Below, in pieces: positions 18,939 through 26,887 of a DNA stretch of 64,000 nucleotides. The stretch is taken from contig CAZMGM010000004.1 of the NCBI GenBank assembly GCA_964565865.1, forward strand, positions 55,175 to 119,174, given 5' to 3'. Within the stretch, counting starts at the first letter, position 1, and every line of letters starts with the position of its first letter. Origin of the DNA: CBDAPI01 sp964565865. Its GTDB lineage: Bacteria > Acidobacteriota > UBA6911 > RPQK01 > CBDAPI01. The position numbers and the translations under genes are program-made. Under the pieces are notes generated by a model. It worked only from the letters and a program-made list of their open reading frames with translations, had not been told where the DNA came from and made no database searches.

Positions 18939-19958
18939 TCAGGAAGAACGGCCGCAGCTTCTCTTGGCCCTCACTTTGAATTCGTCGAGGCCCGCAGTCG
19001 AATCATTGTGGGTGGATCTGTAAAGGCGTGTCAAATAGGCGTCGCTGGCTCCCGCATGGGGCGAACCCTTCTGGCCTGAACCGCAGGCGAAAGCCTCCAT
19101 GGCGGGCTGGAGCCGGTTTTCCTTCCAGTTCGACATCCCGATGTAGTAGTGAGACTCACCTCGCAGGTTCCTGTCCCTGGAGTGCCGGATAACTCTCTGA
19201 TAGTGGACCACTGCACTGGCCCAGCTCTGACCCTCATACGCATTCCGACCCAGTAGCAGGTAGGAAATAGCTTTCTGGCTTCTGAGCCACTTGTTCCATT
19301 CAGACTGCGAGATATTGGGATTGGGTTCCATTTTGGACAGAGAGTCCAGTGTTTTCCTGGCGTAGCGCGCTGCCTGACGCCAGTCTTCTCGCCTGGCAGC
19401 GTTGGACCGAAATTCCTCCACAAAGGCAAAACTCTGGCTGGGTTCGAGATCGTTGATCGCCTTGAGAGCCCACACCTTGTATTTCTGCTGGTTCCCGCTC
19501 TTCTTGTAAGCATCGCTCAAAATCTGAATGAAATCCTGAGAGTTCGTCTTCGAATAGGCCAGTTCCCCATATTTCGCAGCTTTCTCGTACTGGCCGGAAT
19601 TGTAGGCTGAATAGCATAACTGTGTGATCAGGTTGATCTGGTCCGGCCGGTACTTGAGCATAGCTTCTCCGGCGGTCACGACCTTCTCGTGCTGGCCGGC
19701 CTGAATCTGTTCCTGGAGGGCCCGGCCGTACTCCGCGATCCCGTACTCTACGAGTGAAAGCTTCGGGTGAGCTTCAATAAACTTGAGTACACACTTCTGT
19801 TTGGCTGCTGGATCGGTCAGATTAGTGCACTCGCTGTACGCATCGTATTCTTCGCGCGTATAATCGACCTCCTGGGCCAGCGCCCAGAGTGAAACCGAGG
19901 CAACCAAGCTCAGCGCAAGCACTAAGCCGACAACCTTGGTCAAATGCTTGGGAGTCAT
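18939..19958 (-). CDS. Exported tetratricopeptide-repeat protein
   Basis: 339 residues with a signal peptide ending at SLWALAQEV. The rest is helical repeats of TPR type (for example LCYSAYNSGQYEKAAKYGELAY, then FIQILSDAYKKSGNQQKYKVWA, then AISYLLLGRNAYEGQSWASAV, then ESHYYIGMSNWKENRLQPAM). No enzyme domain is visible, so it is probably a periplasmic scaffold. Four cysteines are present, two of them at YSECTNL and KQKCVLKF. AGGAGA precedes the ATG. It stands alone, divergent from the ParB-like gene, with its own promoter about 110 bp upstream. The 275 bp between it and pcrA show nothing recognisable. Confidence 0.75.
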   Translation of the reverse strand: MTPKHLTKVVGLVLALSLVASVSLWALAQEVDYTREEYDAYSECTNLTDPAAKQKCVLKFIEAHPKLSLVEYGIAEYGRALQEQIQAGQHEKVVTAGEAMLKYRPDQINLITQLCYSAYNSGQYEKAAKYGELAYSKTNSQDFIQILSDAYKKSGNQQKYKVWALKAINDLEPSQSFAFVEEFRSNAARREDWRQAARYARKTLDSLSKMEPNPNISQSEWNKWLRSQKAISYLLLGRNAYEGQSWASAVVHYQRVIRHSRDRNLRGESHYYIGMSNWKENRLQPAMEAFACGSGQKGSPHAGASDAYLTRLYRSTHNDSTAGLDEFKVRAKRSCGRSS

Positions 19959-20072
19959 TTCTTCTCCTCAGTAGTCGCCGTCTCATGGCGGTGAAATCGG
20001 AACTGTTTAATCCGCAGGATTCTTAAAGAAAGCTAGGCGCTCCTCCATAGACCCCGACCTGACAAGGCATGG

Positions 20073-20101
20073 ATTATAGGCATTGTCGCCTTTTCTTTCC
20101 A
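20073..20101 (-). promoter_or_regulatory. Promoter of the TPR-protein gene
   Basis: On the minus strand TGGAAA and a perfect TATAAT are separated by 17 bases. Transcription would start near 20066, giving a leader of about 108 bases. Confidence 0.5.
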
Positions 20102-20143
20102 GTCATCTCAGACGAGTTCTGAAATAGGATAGTTGCCACAATT

Positions 20144-21148
20144 ATGCAAGCGAGTTTCAGAAATCAACACTGCAAACCAGTTTTCCAAGTGCTTCCAGTC
20201 CGTGAAATTGACGAGGCGAACCTCACTTATGCCACTGCCCCGGACTGGCTTGTCAACCAAGCCTTACGCCACTCTATCGAAGTAGCGGGGGTCACGACGC
20301 CAATTCTGGTTCAGAAACCCACAGGGCAACCTTTCCGTGTCGTGTGCGGCTTCCAGAGACTACGGTTGGCAAGCGTGGCTGAAGCAACAATGATTCCCTG
20401 TCTGATTACGGAGCAGCAAGGTGCTCGTCAGCTTTTCGATCTTGCTCTGTTCGACAATCTAGGTACTCGGCAACTCTCTGACCTGGAAAAGGCCCGAGCC
20501 GTTACAAAACTTCGATACGAGCTGGACCTAAACGAGGAAGAAATCATCTCCAGCTATCTCCCGGCCCTGTCTCTTCGGCCGGACCGGTTTCACTTCCAGC
20601 GTTGCCTAGCTACCGCCCGGCTACCGTCGGTTATCCAGAAAAGCCTTTCCAGTGTGCCGATCGAGATAGGCCTCCGGCTGGCTCGCTGGAGACGCGAGGA
20701 GCAGGAGTTCTTCCTCGGGACGATCAAGCACTACCGTGCTAGTCGTAGCAATATGAAGAGATTCTTCGAACTTCTGGACGAACTACGTGCCCAGCTGCGC
20801 GCCCGGGGAAAAGCGACCAGCATAGCCGAAATCTGGAGCCAAAGCGGCTGCGAGTCTCTTCACCAGGAAAGTCACGAGGGGAACACGTCGGTCTTTCGCG
20901 AGATCCTGAAAGCCCTGCACTGCATCCGCTATCCCGAATTCTCGGAAATGATCTCCAGGTACGAGAACAACCTGAAGGCCCTCAACCTTCCCCGGAAGGT
21001 GCGTGTGTCGGCGCCTCCTTTTTTCGAAGGAGAGCATCTTACTTTTCAATTCTCGGTAAAGTCGCCACGACAGCTGGCTAGCGTATCGGAACAGCTGGGT
21101 GCGGCTGCCTCTGCGACAGAAATGGCCAAGCTGTTCGACTTGCTATAA
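20144..21148 (+). CDS. ParB-like N-terminal domain protein, partner of the adjacent radical SAM gene
   Basis: 334 residues. Residues 15-125 match the ParB/Srx fold: VLPVREIDEANL, box I GVTTPILVQ, box II CGFQRLRLASVAEA (the GxxRxxA nucleotide-binding pattern of CTP-dependent ParB proteins) and box III FDNLGTRQLSDLEKARAV. A helical part (about 125-200) looks like the ParB HTH region, then a predicted-helical, charged segment and a non-ParB C-terminus (KVRVSAPPFFEGEHLTFQF). There is no ParA partner and no parS context, so chromosome partitioning is unlikely. It ends 31 bp before the SPL-like gene on the same strand, indicating joint function, probably in DNA handling. That role is inferred only from adjacency. 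Confidence 0.75.
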   Translation: MQASFRNQHCKPVFQVLPVREIDEANLTYATAPDWLVNQALRHSIEVAGVTTPILVQKPTGQPFRVVCGFQRLRLASVAEATMIPCLITEQQGARQLFDLALFDNLGTRQLSDLEKARAVTKLRYELDLNEEEIISSYLPALSLRPDRFHFQRCLATARLPSVIQKSLSSVPIEIGLRLARWRREEQEFFLGTIKHYRASRSNMKRFFELLDELRAQLRARGKATSIAEIWSQSGCESLHQESHEGNTSVFREILKALHCIRYPEFSEMISRYENNLKALNLPRKVRVSAPPFFEGEHLTFQFSVKSPRQLASVSEQLGAAASATEMAKLFDLL

Positions 21149-21179
21149 TCTCGAGCTTCGACAATCGACTGGAACCTCC

Positions 21180-22319
21180 ATGAACTCGACCTATCGTCCC
21201 AACCAGGTGTTCGTTGAACGGGGGGTCACTCGTTCCATCATTACGCGGCAGGTTCTGCAGAAGCTGCCAGGGGTACCTGTACACCTGATTGATTCCGTCG
21301 GGCAACTTCGGGCCCGGGTCAAAACGTTGACCCCGACGATTGCGGTCGGTAAGAGAACACTTGTGTTGGCCCGCCATCGAGGAAGCTTCTTCAAGTACTG
21401 CCCAGGAAGCCAGACTCGTGGGGGGAAAGCCAATGTTTGCTGCAATTACTTCGTCGTCAACTTCGCCAGCAACTGTCACATGGAATGCAGCTACTGTTAT
21501 CTTCAGTCCTACTTAAATTTTCCGTACATGATTATCTATGCGAACGTGGAGGATCTTTTCGCAGAGGTTGAGGAGGCCCTTTCGAGCTCCCCGAATTCTT
21601 ACTTTCGAATCGGCACTGGAGAATTGGCCGACAGTTTGGCCCTGGACCCCCTTACGAACTATGCGCAGAGGCTGGTCGAATTCTTTTCCGGATTCGGGAA
21701 CGCGGTTCTCGAGCTCAAAACCAAGACTGACTGTGTAGGAGGGCTGCTGGACCTGCGGCACCGGGGGAGAACGGTCGTAGCCTGGTCGATCAACACACCG
21801 TTCGTTCAACAACAGGAAGAGCACAAGACCGTGTCCATCGAAGACCGTCTGGTCGCTGCACAGAGGTGCGTGGCAGCAGGATACCGGGTGGGGTTTCACT
21901 TTGATCCTCTCATCCACTATCCGGATTGGGAGAACGACTATTATGGCCTGGTTACCGAGGTATTCGACCGGCTGCCTGCTGAATCAATCGCCTGGTTCTC
22001 GATTGGCGCCCTCCGCATGGCTCCTCAGTTGCGCGACAAAATGCGAAGTCGTTTTCCGAACAGCTTCCTTCCCCTGGGTGAACTGGTCCCCTGTGACGAC
22101 GGAAAACTCCGCTACGTTAAGCGGATTCGGACGAGAATGTACTTGAGAATGCTGGAGTGGCTGCGGCAGCGCTCCTCCAGCTCAACTGGTATCTACGCCT
22201 GCATGGAAAGACCCGAAGTGTGGAGTCGTGTATTTGGGTCTAGCCCTCTTACGGATGTCGAAATCGGGGATCGGGTCACATCCGGTCTTCGCTCAGAAAG
22301 TCTTCGACCAGAGAGCTGA
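21180..22319 (+). CDS. Spore-photoproduct-lyase-like radical SAM protein
   Basis: 379 residues from the ATG at 21180. The radical SAM cluster site is CHMECSYC (CxxxCxxC, near residue 103), followed by YLQSYLNFPYMIIYAN, which closely resembles the region after the cluster in spore photoproduct lyase SplB. The N-terminus (FVERGVTRSIITRQVLQKL, then VPVHLID) also fits SplB. SplB repairs thymine dimers in Bacillus spores. By eye, the position of the SplB hydrogen-donor cysteine is occupied by glycine in FRIGTGELADSLALD, so the chemistry may differ. The organism shows no sporulation genes here. The C-terminus overlaps the convergent pseudogene by 27 bp. It is paired with the ParB-like gene. Confidence 0.85.
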   Translation: MNSTYRPNQVFVERGVTRSIITRQVLQKLPGVPVHLIDSVGQLRARVKTLTPTIAVGKRTLVLARHRGSFFKYCPGSQTRGGKANVCCNYFVVNFASNCHMECSYCYLQSYLNFPYMIIYANVEDLFAEVEEALSSSPNSYFRIGTGELADSLALDPLTNYAQRLVEFFSGFGNAVLELKTKTDCVGGLLDLRHRGRTVVAWSINTPFVQQQEEHKTVSIEDRLVAAQRCVAAGYRVGFHFDPLIHYPDWENDYYGLVTEVFDRLPAESIAWFSIGALRMAPQLRDKMRSRFPNSFLPLGELVPCDDGKLRYVKRIRTRMYLRMLEWLRQRSSSSTGIYACMERPEVWSRVFGSSPLTDVEIGDRVTSGLRSESLRPES

Positions 22320-23152
22320 TCTGGCAATCAAAACCGATGACTCCCCGGCTACTAGTGCCTGCATGTCTCCCCAAATAAGGGTGGGAACCTGATTGCCAGT
22401 GTGCCCATTATGACTCATCGCCTCGATGTTCCCCTGATCACTCCTTACCAAATAGAGAAAGCTCTGCAGAAGGGCCTGCTCAACCCGAACGAAGAGGAAT
22501 TTGTCCAGGTTATCCAGCATCCTGGTCGCTCCCGCGAGGGTCCCACGGTGTTCGACCGGATCGGTCAGGAAGTATTCGTACAGGCAGAATGAATAATTGC
22601 GGGCCAGCTTGGAGCAGATCTTTGCGGCCTTTCTTAGCGAACACAGAGGTACAGCACAACCTCGCTCCCAAAGTAACTGGTTGGTGTAATCCATGTAGAG
22701 AGCTCGCTCCTCGTGCAGGTCCTCCAAAGTCCTGAGGGGTCCGCCGGCCGTTTCGCACATGGCCGCGGTCACCGAGATCCAGCGTGGACGATGGGTGAAA
22801 AAGTGGGGATGATAGGCATTCACAAAGCCTGTATCTATGCCCCTAGCTTGCAATCTGCGCATCAGGGACTTGCTTGTCGAGCACTTCCTTCAGTGCCTTG
22901 TTTGGAAAGACAATCAAGTGTCCTTCCAGAATCCCAGCGGCGTTGGTTCCCGTGAAAAATGTGGCCTGGTTGGTGGCACTCTTTAGGGAGTACCTCAGAC
23001 ACCCATTTCGGCGTCCGTCAGCAGGGCGATTCCGTTACCCCTGAACGGCCCGATTGCCTCCTCGACAAAACTCAGTACCCTGGGATCGAAGCGGGCCAAC
23101 GGGTTCCGGTCGGGGTCCATGGGCCAATCCCTAGTCCGTCGATGAATACCAT
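22293..23152 (-). pseudogene. Alkaline-phosphatase-superfamily metalloenzyme (phosphopentomutase-like) pseudogene
   Basis: On the minus strand from 23152 a metalloenzyme gene is readable in several frames. It begins MVFIDGLGIG (metal-binding Asp). After a one-base slip comes DPDRNPLARFDPRVLSF, then ALLTDAEMGV and a TGA. A further shift gives SATNQATFFTGTNAAG and GHLIVFPNKALKEVLDK, and another leads to the open C-terminal part MRRLQARGIDTGFVNAYHPH, YEYFLTDPVEHR, SDQGNIEAMSHNGHTGNQVP. In relatives the last motifs are SDHGN and HTRN(P)VP. At least four frame changes and stops make it nonfunctional. The surviving 189-codon frame (22293-22862) could be mistaken for a real gene. Substrate of the ancestral enzyme unknown. 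Confidence 0.8.
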
Positions 23153-23220
23153 GGTTAGAGATGTCCCGCCGGTGCAGCGTATCATACAGTGGCGCTTACT
23201 CAGATTGGATCCGCAACTTT

Positions 23221-23754
23221 TCAACCTGTTTCCGAATCGGCACCTGCGAATCGGAAGCCGCTGATCTCCATTTCGGCTCGGCTGGCCCACCAGTTCTTCG
23301 GAAAGTCTTCCAGATAGAGCGTGAAACCACGTGTTTCTCCCGATAGAAGCGCAGGCGTGTACGGGCTGGGTCGGATAGGCGTCCGGAAACTTTCGAAAAC
23401 CGGTTCATGGGCATTGAAGAGAATCAGGCGGACCTCTACTACGTCGAGGGGGCGGTCACTGTGATTGGTCACAGCTCCGGCAAACAGAACCATTCGGCTC
23501 CCCGTGAAATTCTTGAGCATTCGGATTCCCCGGTCCTCGAATACCAGCTGACTCGAGTAACGCTCGAAATCTGGGTCGTCGGAGCGAATAACCGCCGCCA
23601 GAGGTGGACTCGATTCTGGTGTCTCCTGAGTGAAATACAGGAGCACTGCCAGCCCAGAGATCGACACCACCACGGCCGCCACGAGGACCTTCCAGAACAG
23701 GCTCGATCTGTTTTCGCTCACCGCTTCCAACACACTTACTTCCCCGCCCTTCAT
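23221..23754 (-). CDS. Single-pass membrane protein with a DUF2393/FxLYD-like domain
   Basis: 177 residues. A short cytoplasmic start, one transmembrane segment (about 20-42, VLVAAVVVSISGLAVLLYF), then an extracytoplasmic beta domain with FAGAVTNHSDRPLDVVEVRL and GFTLYLEDFP. The N-H/S-x-x-x-L pattern is typical of FxLYD or DUF2393-type domains that sense or bind in the envelope. No enzymatic residues are evident and the family call is tentative. It lies between two pseudogenes on the same strand but is itself intact, suggesting it is still needed. The 3' neighbour is the metalloenzyme remnant, 68 bp away. Confidence 0.55.
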   Translation of the reverse strand: MKGGEVSVLEAVSENRSSLFWKVLVAAVVVSISGLAVLLYFTQETPESSPPLAAVIRSDDPDFERYSSQLVFEDRGIRMLKNFTGSRMVLFAGAVTNHSDRPLDVVEVRLILFNAHEPVFESFRTPIRPSPYTPALLSGETRGFTLYLEDFPKNWWASRAEMEISGFRFAGADSETG

Positions 23755-23957
23755 TGTACGACGAGCCCGGTGAGAGGTGGCGCCAAAAGTCGAGAAGCCC
23801 TGGGTTGCGCTAACCAGTACCCTCCTCAGATGTTGAAATGCCCGATGCCTGACAAACAGAACGACAGAGTGTCACGCCTAACCGTTCTGTTGGCCTGTAC
23901 CAGGCTTGGCGCAGAACTCCAGAATCAACCGCCTGGATCTGTCGAAGGATCCGTAGG

Positions 23958-24557
23958 CTAACCCTGCCCCGGCGATCCTGGAAACCAGCGATCATAAAGT
24001 CGTATGAGGTAGTTCCACCAGTGCAGCGTAAAGCGGGGCAAGGCCGGGGGAACGATCCCCAGCCACCGGGCTGTAGGTGGAAAATGACTCAGCTTTTCAG
24101 AATCCGGGGGGGGGGGGATGAGGTAAACGAATCTAGAGAAGAGCGTCTTTAACTCGCGACCTTGACCCTAGAAATGAGCGAGGACAGTGTGAACTGATTC
24201 AGGTGGCCGCCTCCGTGGGAGACCTAGCGATACAGGATCTCGTTCAGCAGGACCCCTCGGGAACGGCGAGCCACAAGGCGCCCTTCTTTTTCAAAATGCG
24301 ATCGACCTCGAAGAGCGACGCGTCCAGCTCCTGGAAATGCTCCAGGGCATGATTCCACACTACCAGGTCCACGGATTCGGTTTGCAAGGGAATCGCCGAG
24401 GAACTGGAGCAAATACGGCCCAGGGCTTCCTGAGCACTGGTCGGGAAAGCAAGATCCATCGCGACGATTCCCGACTTCGTGGAGGCGTAATCGAAACTCC
24501 CGCGCCCAGATCCAGCACTCGCGATGTTGCAGGAAGACCTCGAACCAAATGGTTCAT
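23958..24557 (-). pseudogene. Class I SAM-dependent methyltransferase pseudogene
   Basis: Minus-strand reading from the ATG at 24557 gives MNHLVRGLPATSRVLDLGAG (motif I of a methyltransferase). After a one-base shift it continues SFDYASTKSGIVAMDLAFP, then VDLVVWNHALEHFQELDASL and ILKKKGALWLAVPEGS (motifs II-IV of the type-11 family), then a stop. Further shifts and stops lead through GGGHLNQFTLSSLISRVK to LPRFTLHWWNYLIRLYDRWF and a final TAG at 23958. A run of 12 Gs (24106-24117) lies in the middle. At least three frame breaks are needed to join the parts. The substrate is unknown; such genes often modify glycans or lipids. 23755-23957 holds nothing recognisable. Confidence 0.78.
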
Positions 24558-24569
24558 GAGTCGGCTAAC

Positions 24570-25328
24570 CTACCTGCTGACCAGGAACTCCGCTCTGCCC
24601 CTCGATTCACCCTTGTGCTCGCCCTGGTCCGGCTCTTCCCCCATGGAGACAGCCTGGATTCGATCTGGAGAGATTCCCCGTTCGATCATGTGCTTTCTTA
24701 TCACCGAGGCACGGGCGTCCGCCAGCGCGTGGCCATATTGATTGGTGCCACGCGGATCACTGTATCCCTTAACCAGGATCGTAACCGAACGGTTCCGGGG
24801 CAGGATCAACCATGCGATGTTCCCATCCAGAATGCTGAGGCCGTGCTCATCCAGTTCAAAACTGCCCAAACGGAAATAAGTGGGCTCCACGCTCCCGGAG
24901 AACTTTTGTTCCACTGAATTATCGGGCTCCACCCGAACCTCGCGCTCGGTCTGTCCACCGGGGCCACGAGCGCTGACACGGTAAGTGACCGAAATGGTAG
25001 GAGAGAGCTGTATCCGTCCACTCGGCAGTACTTCACCAATCCCGTTGTCAATCACAACGGAATCCACTTCCGTGGCTTCCCATACCAGCCAAACCCTCCC
25101 TCCACCGGCCCTTTCGTCAACCAGAAACACGATCAGGTCAGGCCGGCTGGAGCGGACAGCCGAATGCTCTACCGGTTCGCTTACAGGGGGGGGCTTTCCG
25201 GTCCGAGCGCGCCGGATACAGCCAGAAGGGAAAAGCCATGCCAAAATCATCATCAACGTAGCAATCCAAAGTCCCAGTCGGTACGAATCGCTGCGCTGCA
25301 ACCGATGCATCTTGCCTGCCAGTGTCAC
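24570..25328 (-). CDS. OmpA-family (Pal-like) outer-membrane lipoprotein
   Basis: 252 residues. A hydrophobic start ends in a lipobox (WLFPSGC, Cys about residue 37), so the protein is lipidated. The middle (about 60-135) is an immunoglobulin-like beta domain (VWLVWEATEVDSVVIDNG, then VTYRVSARGPGG). The C-terminal OmpA domain (about 145-250) has YFRLGSFELDEHGLSIL, ILVKGYSDPRGTNQYGHALADARASV and the peptidoglycan-binding DPRGTxxYxxxLAxxRAxxV core. It anchors the outer membrane to the cell wall. It is 12 bp upstream of the methyltransferase pseudogene, with which it was probably co-transcribed, and is divergent from the M16-type gene. ATGs closer to the lipobox are possible starts. Confidence 0.82.
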   Translation of the reverse strand: MTLAGKMHRLQRSDSYRLGLWIATLMMILAWLFPSGCIRRARTGKPPPVSEPVEHSAVRSSRPDLIVFLVDERAGGGRVWLVWEATEVDSVVIDNGIGEVLPSGRIQLSPTISVTYRVSARGPGGQTEREVRVEPDNSVEQKFSGSVEPTYFRLGSFELDEHGLSILDGNIAWLILPRNRSVTILVKGYSDPRGTNQYGHALADARASVIRKHMIERGISPDRIQAVSMGEEPDQGEHKGESRGRAEFLVSR

Positions 25329-25446
25329 GAATTCAGCCCCACTATTTTCACTTCGGGCAACCTACCGATGCATTGGAAACGCTCGTACTCCCATTGTTCC
25401 AGGATCTTTCTGATAGAATGCGAGGATTCTGCGCAAGAGGCCGGTC

Positions 25447-26814
25447 ATGCCTATGAAGGTTCCAGGTCGATGTGGGGCACTGCTTCTCCTTGCCCTCTCA
25501 TTCACCCAAATCTCGGACAGTCTCGCTCAGGTGAATGTTTCGAGAATCCAGAAAAAGGCCCTGCTCAACGGATTCGAAGTCTATTTCCTCCCACCCCGAA
25601 ATCGAGAGGTGTCTCAGTTCGTCTTTATGATCAAAAACGGTGCTGCCTTTGATCCGACGGACAAATGGGGTGTCACGAACCTCATGCTCCGCATGCTCCT
25701 CAACGGAGGAACTCGAGCTCGCTCATCCGAGCAGATTAAACAGGACCTTGAGGCGAGGGGCGCCCAGGTCAGGTACCGTGTCGAATGGGACGCTCTTTTC
25801 ATTTCCGGCGAAGTTCCTTCCGCGCAGTTGCAGGATACACTCTCGATTCTGGCAGAACTCATTGTACACCCGGATTTGACGGAGGAGCATCTTGAACGGG
25901 AGCGGACCCGGATGCTGAAGGACCTTCAGATTCCGGAGGATCCGAATTCTAGAGCTCAGAGCGTCTTTCGCGGGCAACTGTTCGTCCCAAATCCGTACGG
26001 GCGTCCGATTGAGGGGACCATCGTGTCCGTCGCGAGCCTGACTCTTGTCGACGTAAAGATCCAATACCGCAAGCTGATCATGCCTAACCAGTCCCAACTC
26101 GCCCTCCACTACGACGACTTCGATGGCCGACTGTTCTTGTCACTGGGTCGCCCCTGGGGAGGGTGGGTGCGTTCCGACCCAGCGCCCTTTACCTTCCGGA
26201 AAGCGCAGCCCGGCACAGCCCGGCGGATCGTCCTCGTCAATTTGGGTGCTTCCGAAAGTGTGATTCGCCTCGGGGGCCTGGCCGTGTCCAAGTCCGACCG
26301 TTACTACTATCCTTTCAAGGTTCTGGAGCACTATCTGACTTTGAGTCTTCCCGACTGGGCAAAGGAGATCGAGGATTCGAATCAGATTCGAGGCTCGGCA
26401 AGGCTCTCAGCGCTGCACATGCCGGGCGACTTTCAGATTACCCTGCAAGTTGCCCACTCGCACGTTGGAGATTATCTTCGCAGGTGCCTGAGCACCCTGG
26501 ATCGCCTGGCCGATGGCGAGATCAACCCCGAACGTTACCAGGAGGCAAAGAAACTTTCTTTTCTTGACCTGAAGCGAAAGCTTGACGAGCCGACTGGACA
26601 ACTTTTCGAACTCCTGCGAGCAAATCTAAACGGTCTTGGAGTCTCGCATCTTGTCAACTTTGGGTTGCGCCTCGATCGGGTCCAACAGCGTCAGATTCCT
26701 GATGTTCTGACCACCTATTTGAGGGGAGATTCTCTACTCATCGTAGTGGCCGGACCGGCTTCTGAAATCGGTAAATCCCTCAGCCAGTTTGGCACTGTTC
26801 AAATCTTGAACTGA
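25447..26814 (+). CDS. Secreted M16-family peptidase-like protein lacking the zinc site
   Basis: 455 residues with a signal peptide (cleavage near SLAQVNV). It has the two-lobe M16 (pitrilysin/processing peptidase) layout: N-lobe LLNGFEVYFLPPRNREV to about residue 200 and C-lobe from about 240 (IRLGGLAVSKSDRYYYPFKVLEHYL). The zinc motif HxxEH, expected after DKWGVTNLM, is replaced by LRMLLNGG, so this is the noncatalytic subunit type that works with an active M16 partner. The partner is not in the window, although such genes are usually adjacent. AAGAGG precedes the ATG. The rimP promoter -35 lies within its last codons. Confidence 0.82.
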   Translation: MPMKVPGRCGALLLLALSFTQISDSLAQVNVSRIQKKALLNGFEVYFLPPRNREVSQFVFMIKNGAAFDPTDKWGVTNLMLRMLLNGGTRARSSEQIKQDLEARGAQVRYRVEWDALFISGEVPSAQLQDTLSILAELIVHPDLTEEHLERERTRMLKDLQIPEDPNSRAQSVFRGQLFVPNPYGRPIEGTIVSVASLTLVDVKIQYRKLIMPNQSQLALHYDDFDGRLFLSLGRPWGGWVRSDPAPFTFRKAQPGTARRIVLVNLGASESVIRLGGLAVSKSDRYYYPFKVLEHYLTLSLPDWAKEIEDSNQIRGSARLSALHMPGDFQITLQVAHSHVGDYLRRCLSTLDRLADGEINPERYQEAKKLSFLDLKRKLDEPTGQLFELLRANLNGLGVSHLVNFGLRLDRVQQRQIPDVLTTYLRGDSLLIVVAGPASEIGKSLSQFGTVQILN

Positions 26815-26834
26815 CCTATTCCCTGGCGTATACT
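26806..26834 (+). promoter_or_regulatory. Promoter of the rimP-nusA-infB operon
   Basis: TTGAAC and TATACT with a 17-base spacer, matching the sigma-70 consensus at 5 of 6 positions in each box (consensus TTGACA/TATAAT). The -35 overlaps the stop of the upstream gene. Expected start near 26841. Confidence 0.65.
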
Positions 26835-26859
26835 TACCTGCAAGCTGGTGTTTGAGGTC

Positions 26860-26887
26860 AGTGGGCTTTTGCCCACTTTTTTCTTTT
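26860..26887 (+). terminator. Hairpin plus T-tract in the rimP leader (likely attenuator)
   Basis: AGTGGGC-TTTT-GCCCACT forms a 7-bp stem with a 4-base loop, immediately followed by TTTTT-C-TTTT and then the rimP ATG at 26888. It has the form of an intrinsic terminator placed between the operon promoter and its first gene. It may end upstream transcripts, or attenuate the operon, which encodes NusA itself. Confidence 0.7.

Noticed and set aside
22293..22862. A clean 189-codon frame that looks like a gene for a protein of unknown function
   Set aside because: It is only the C-terminal part of the decayed metalloenzyme; motifs of the N-terminal half lie upstream in other frames.
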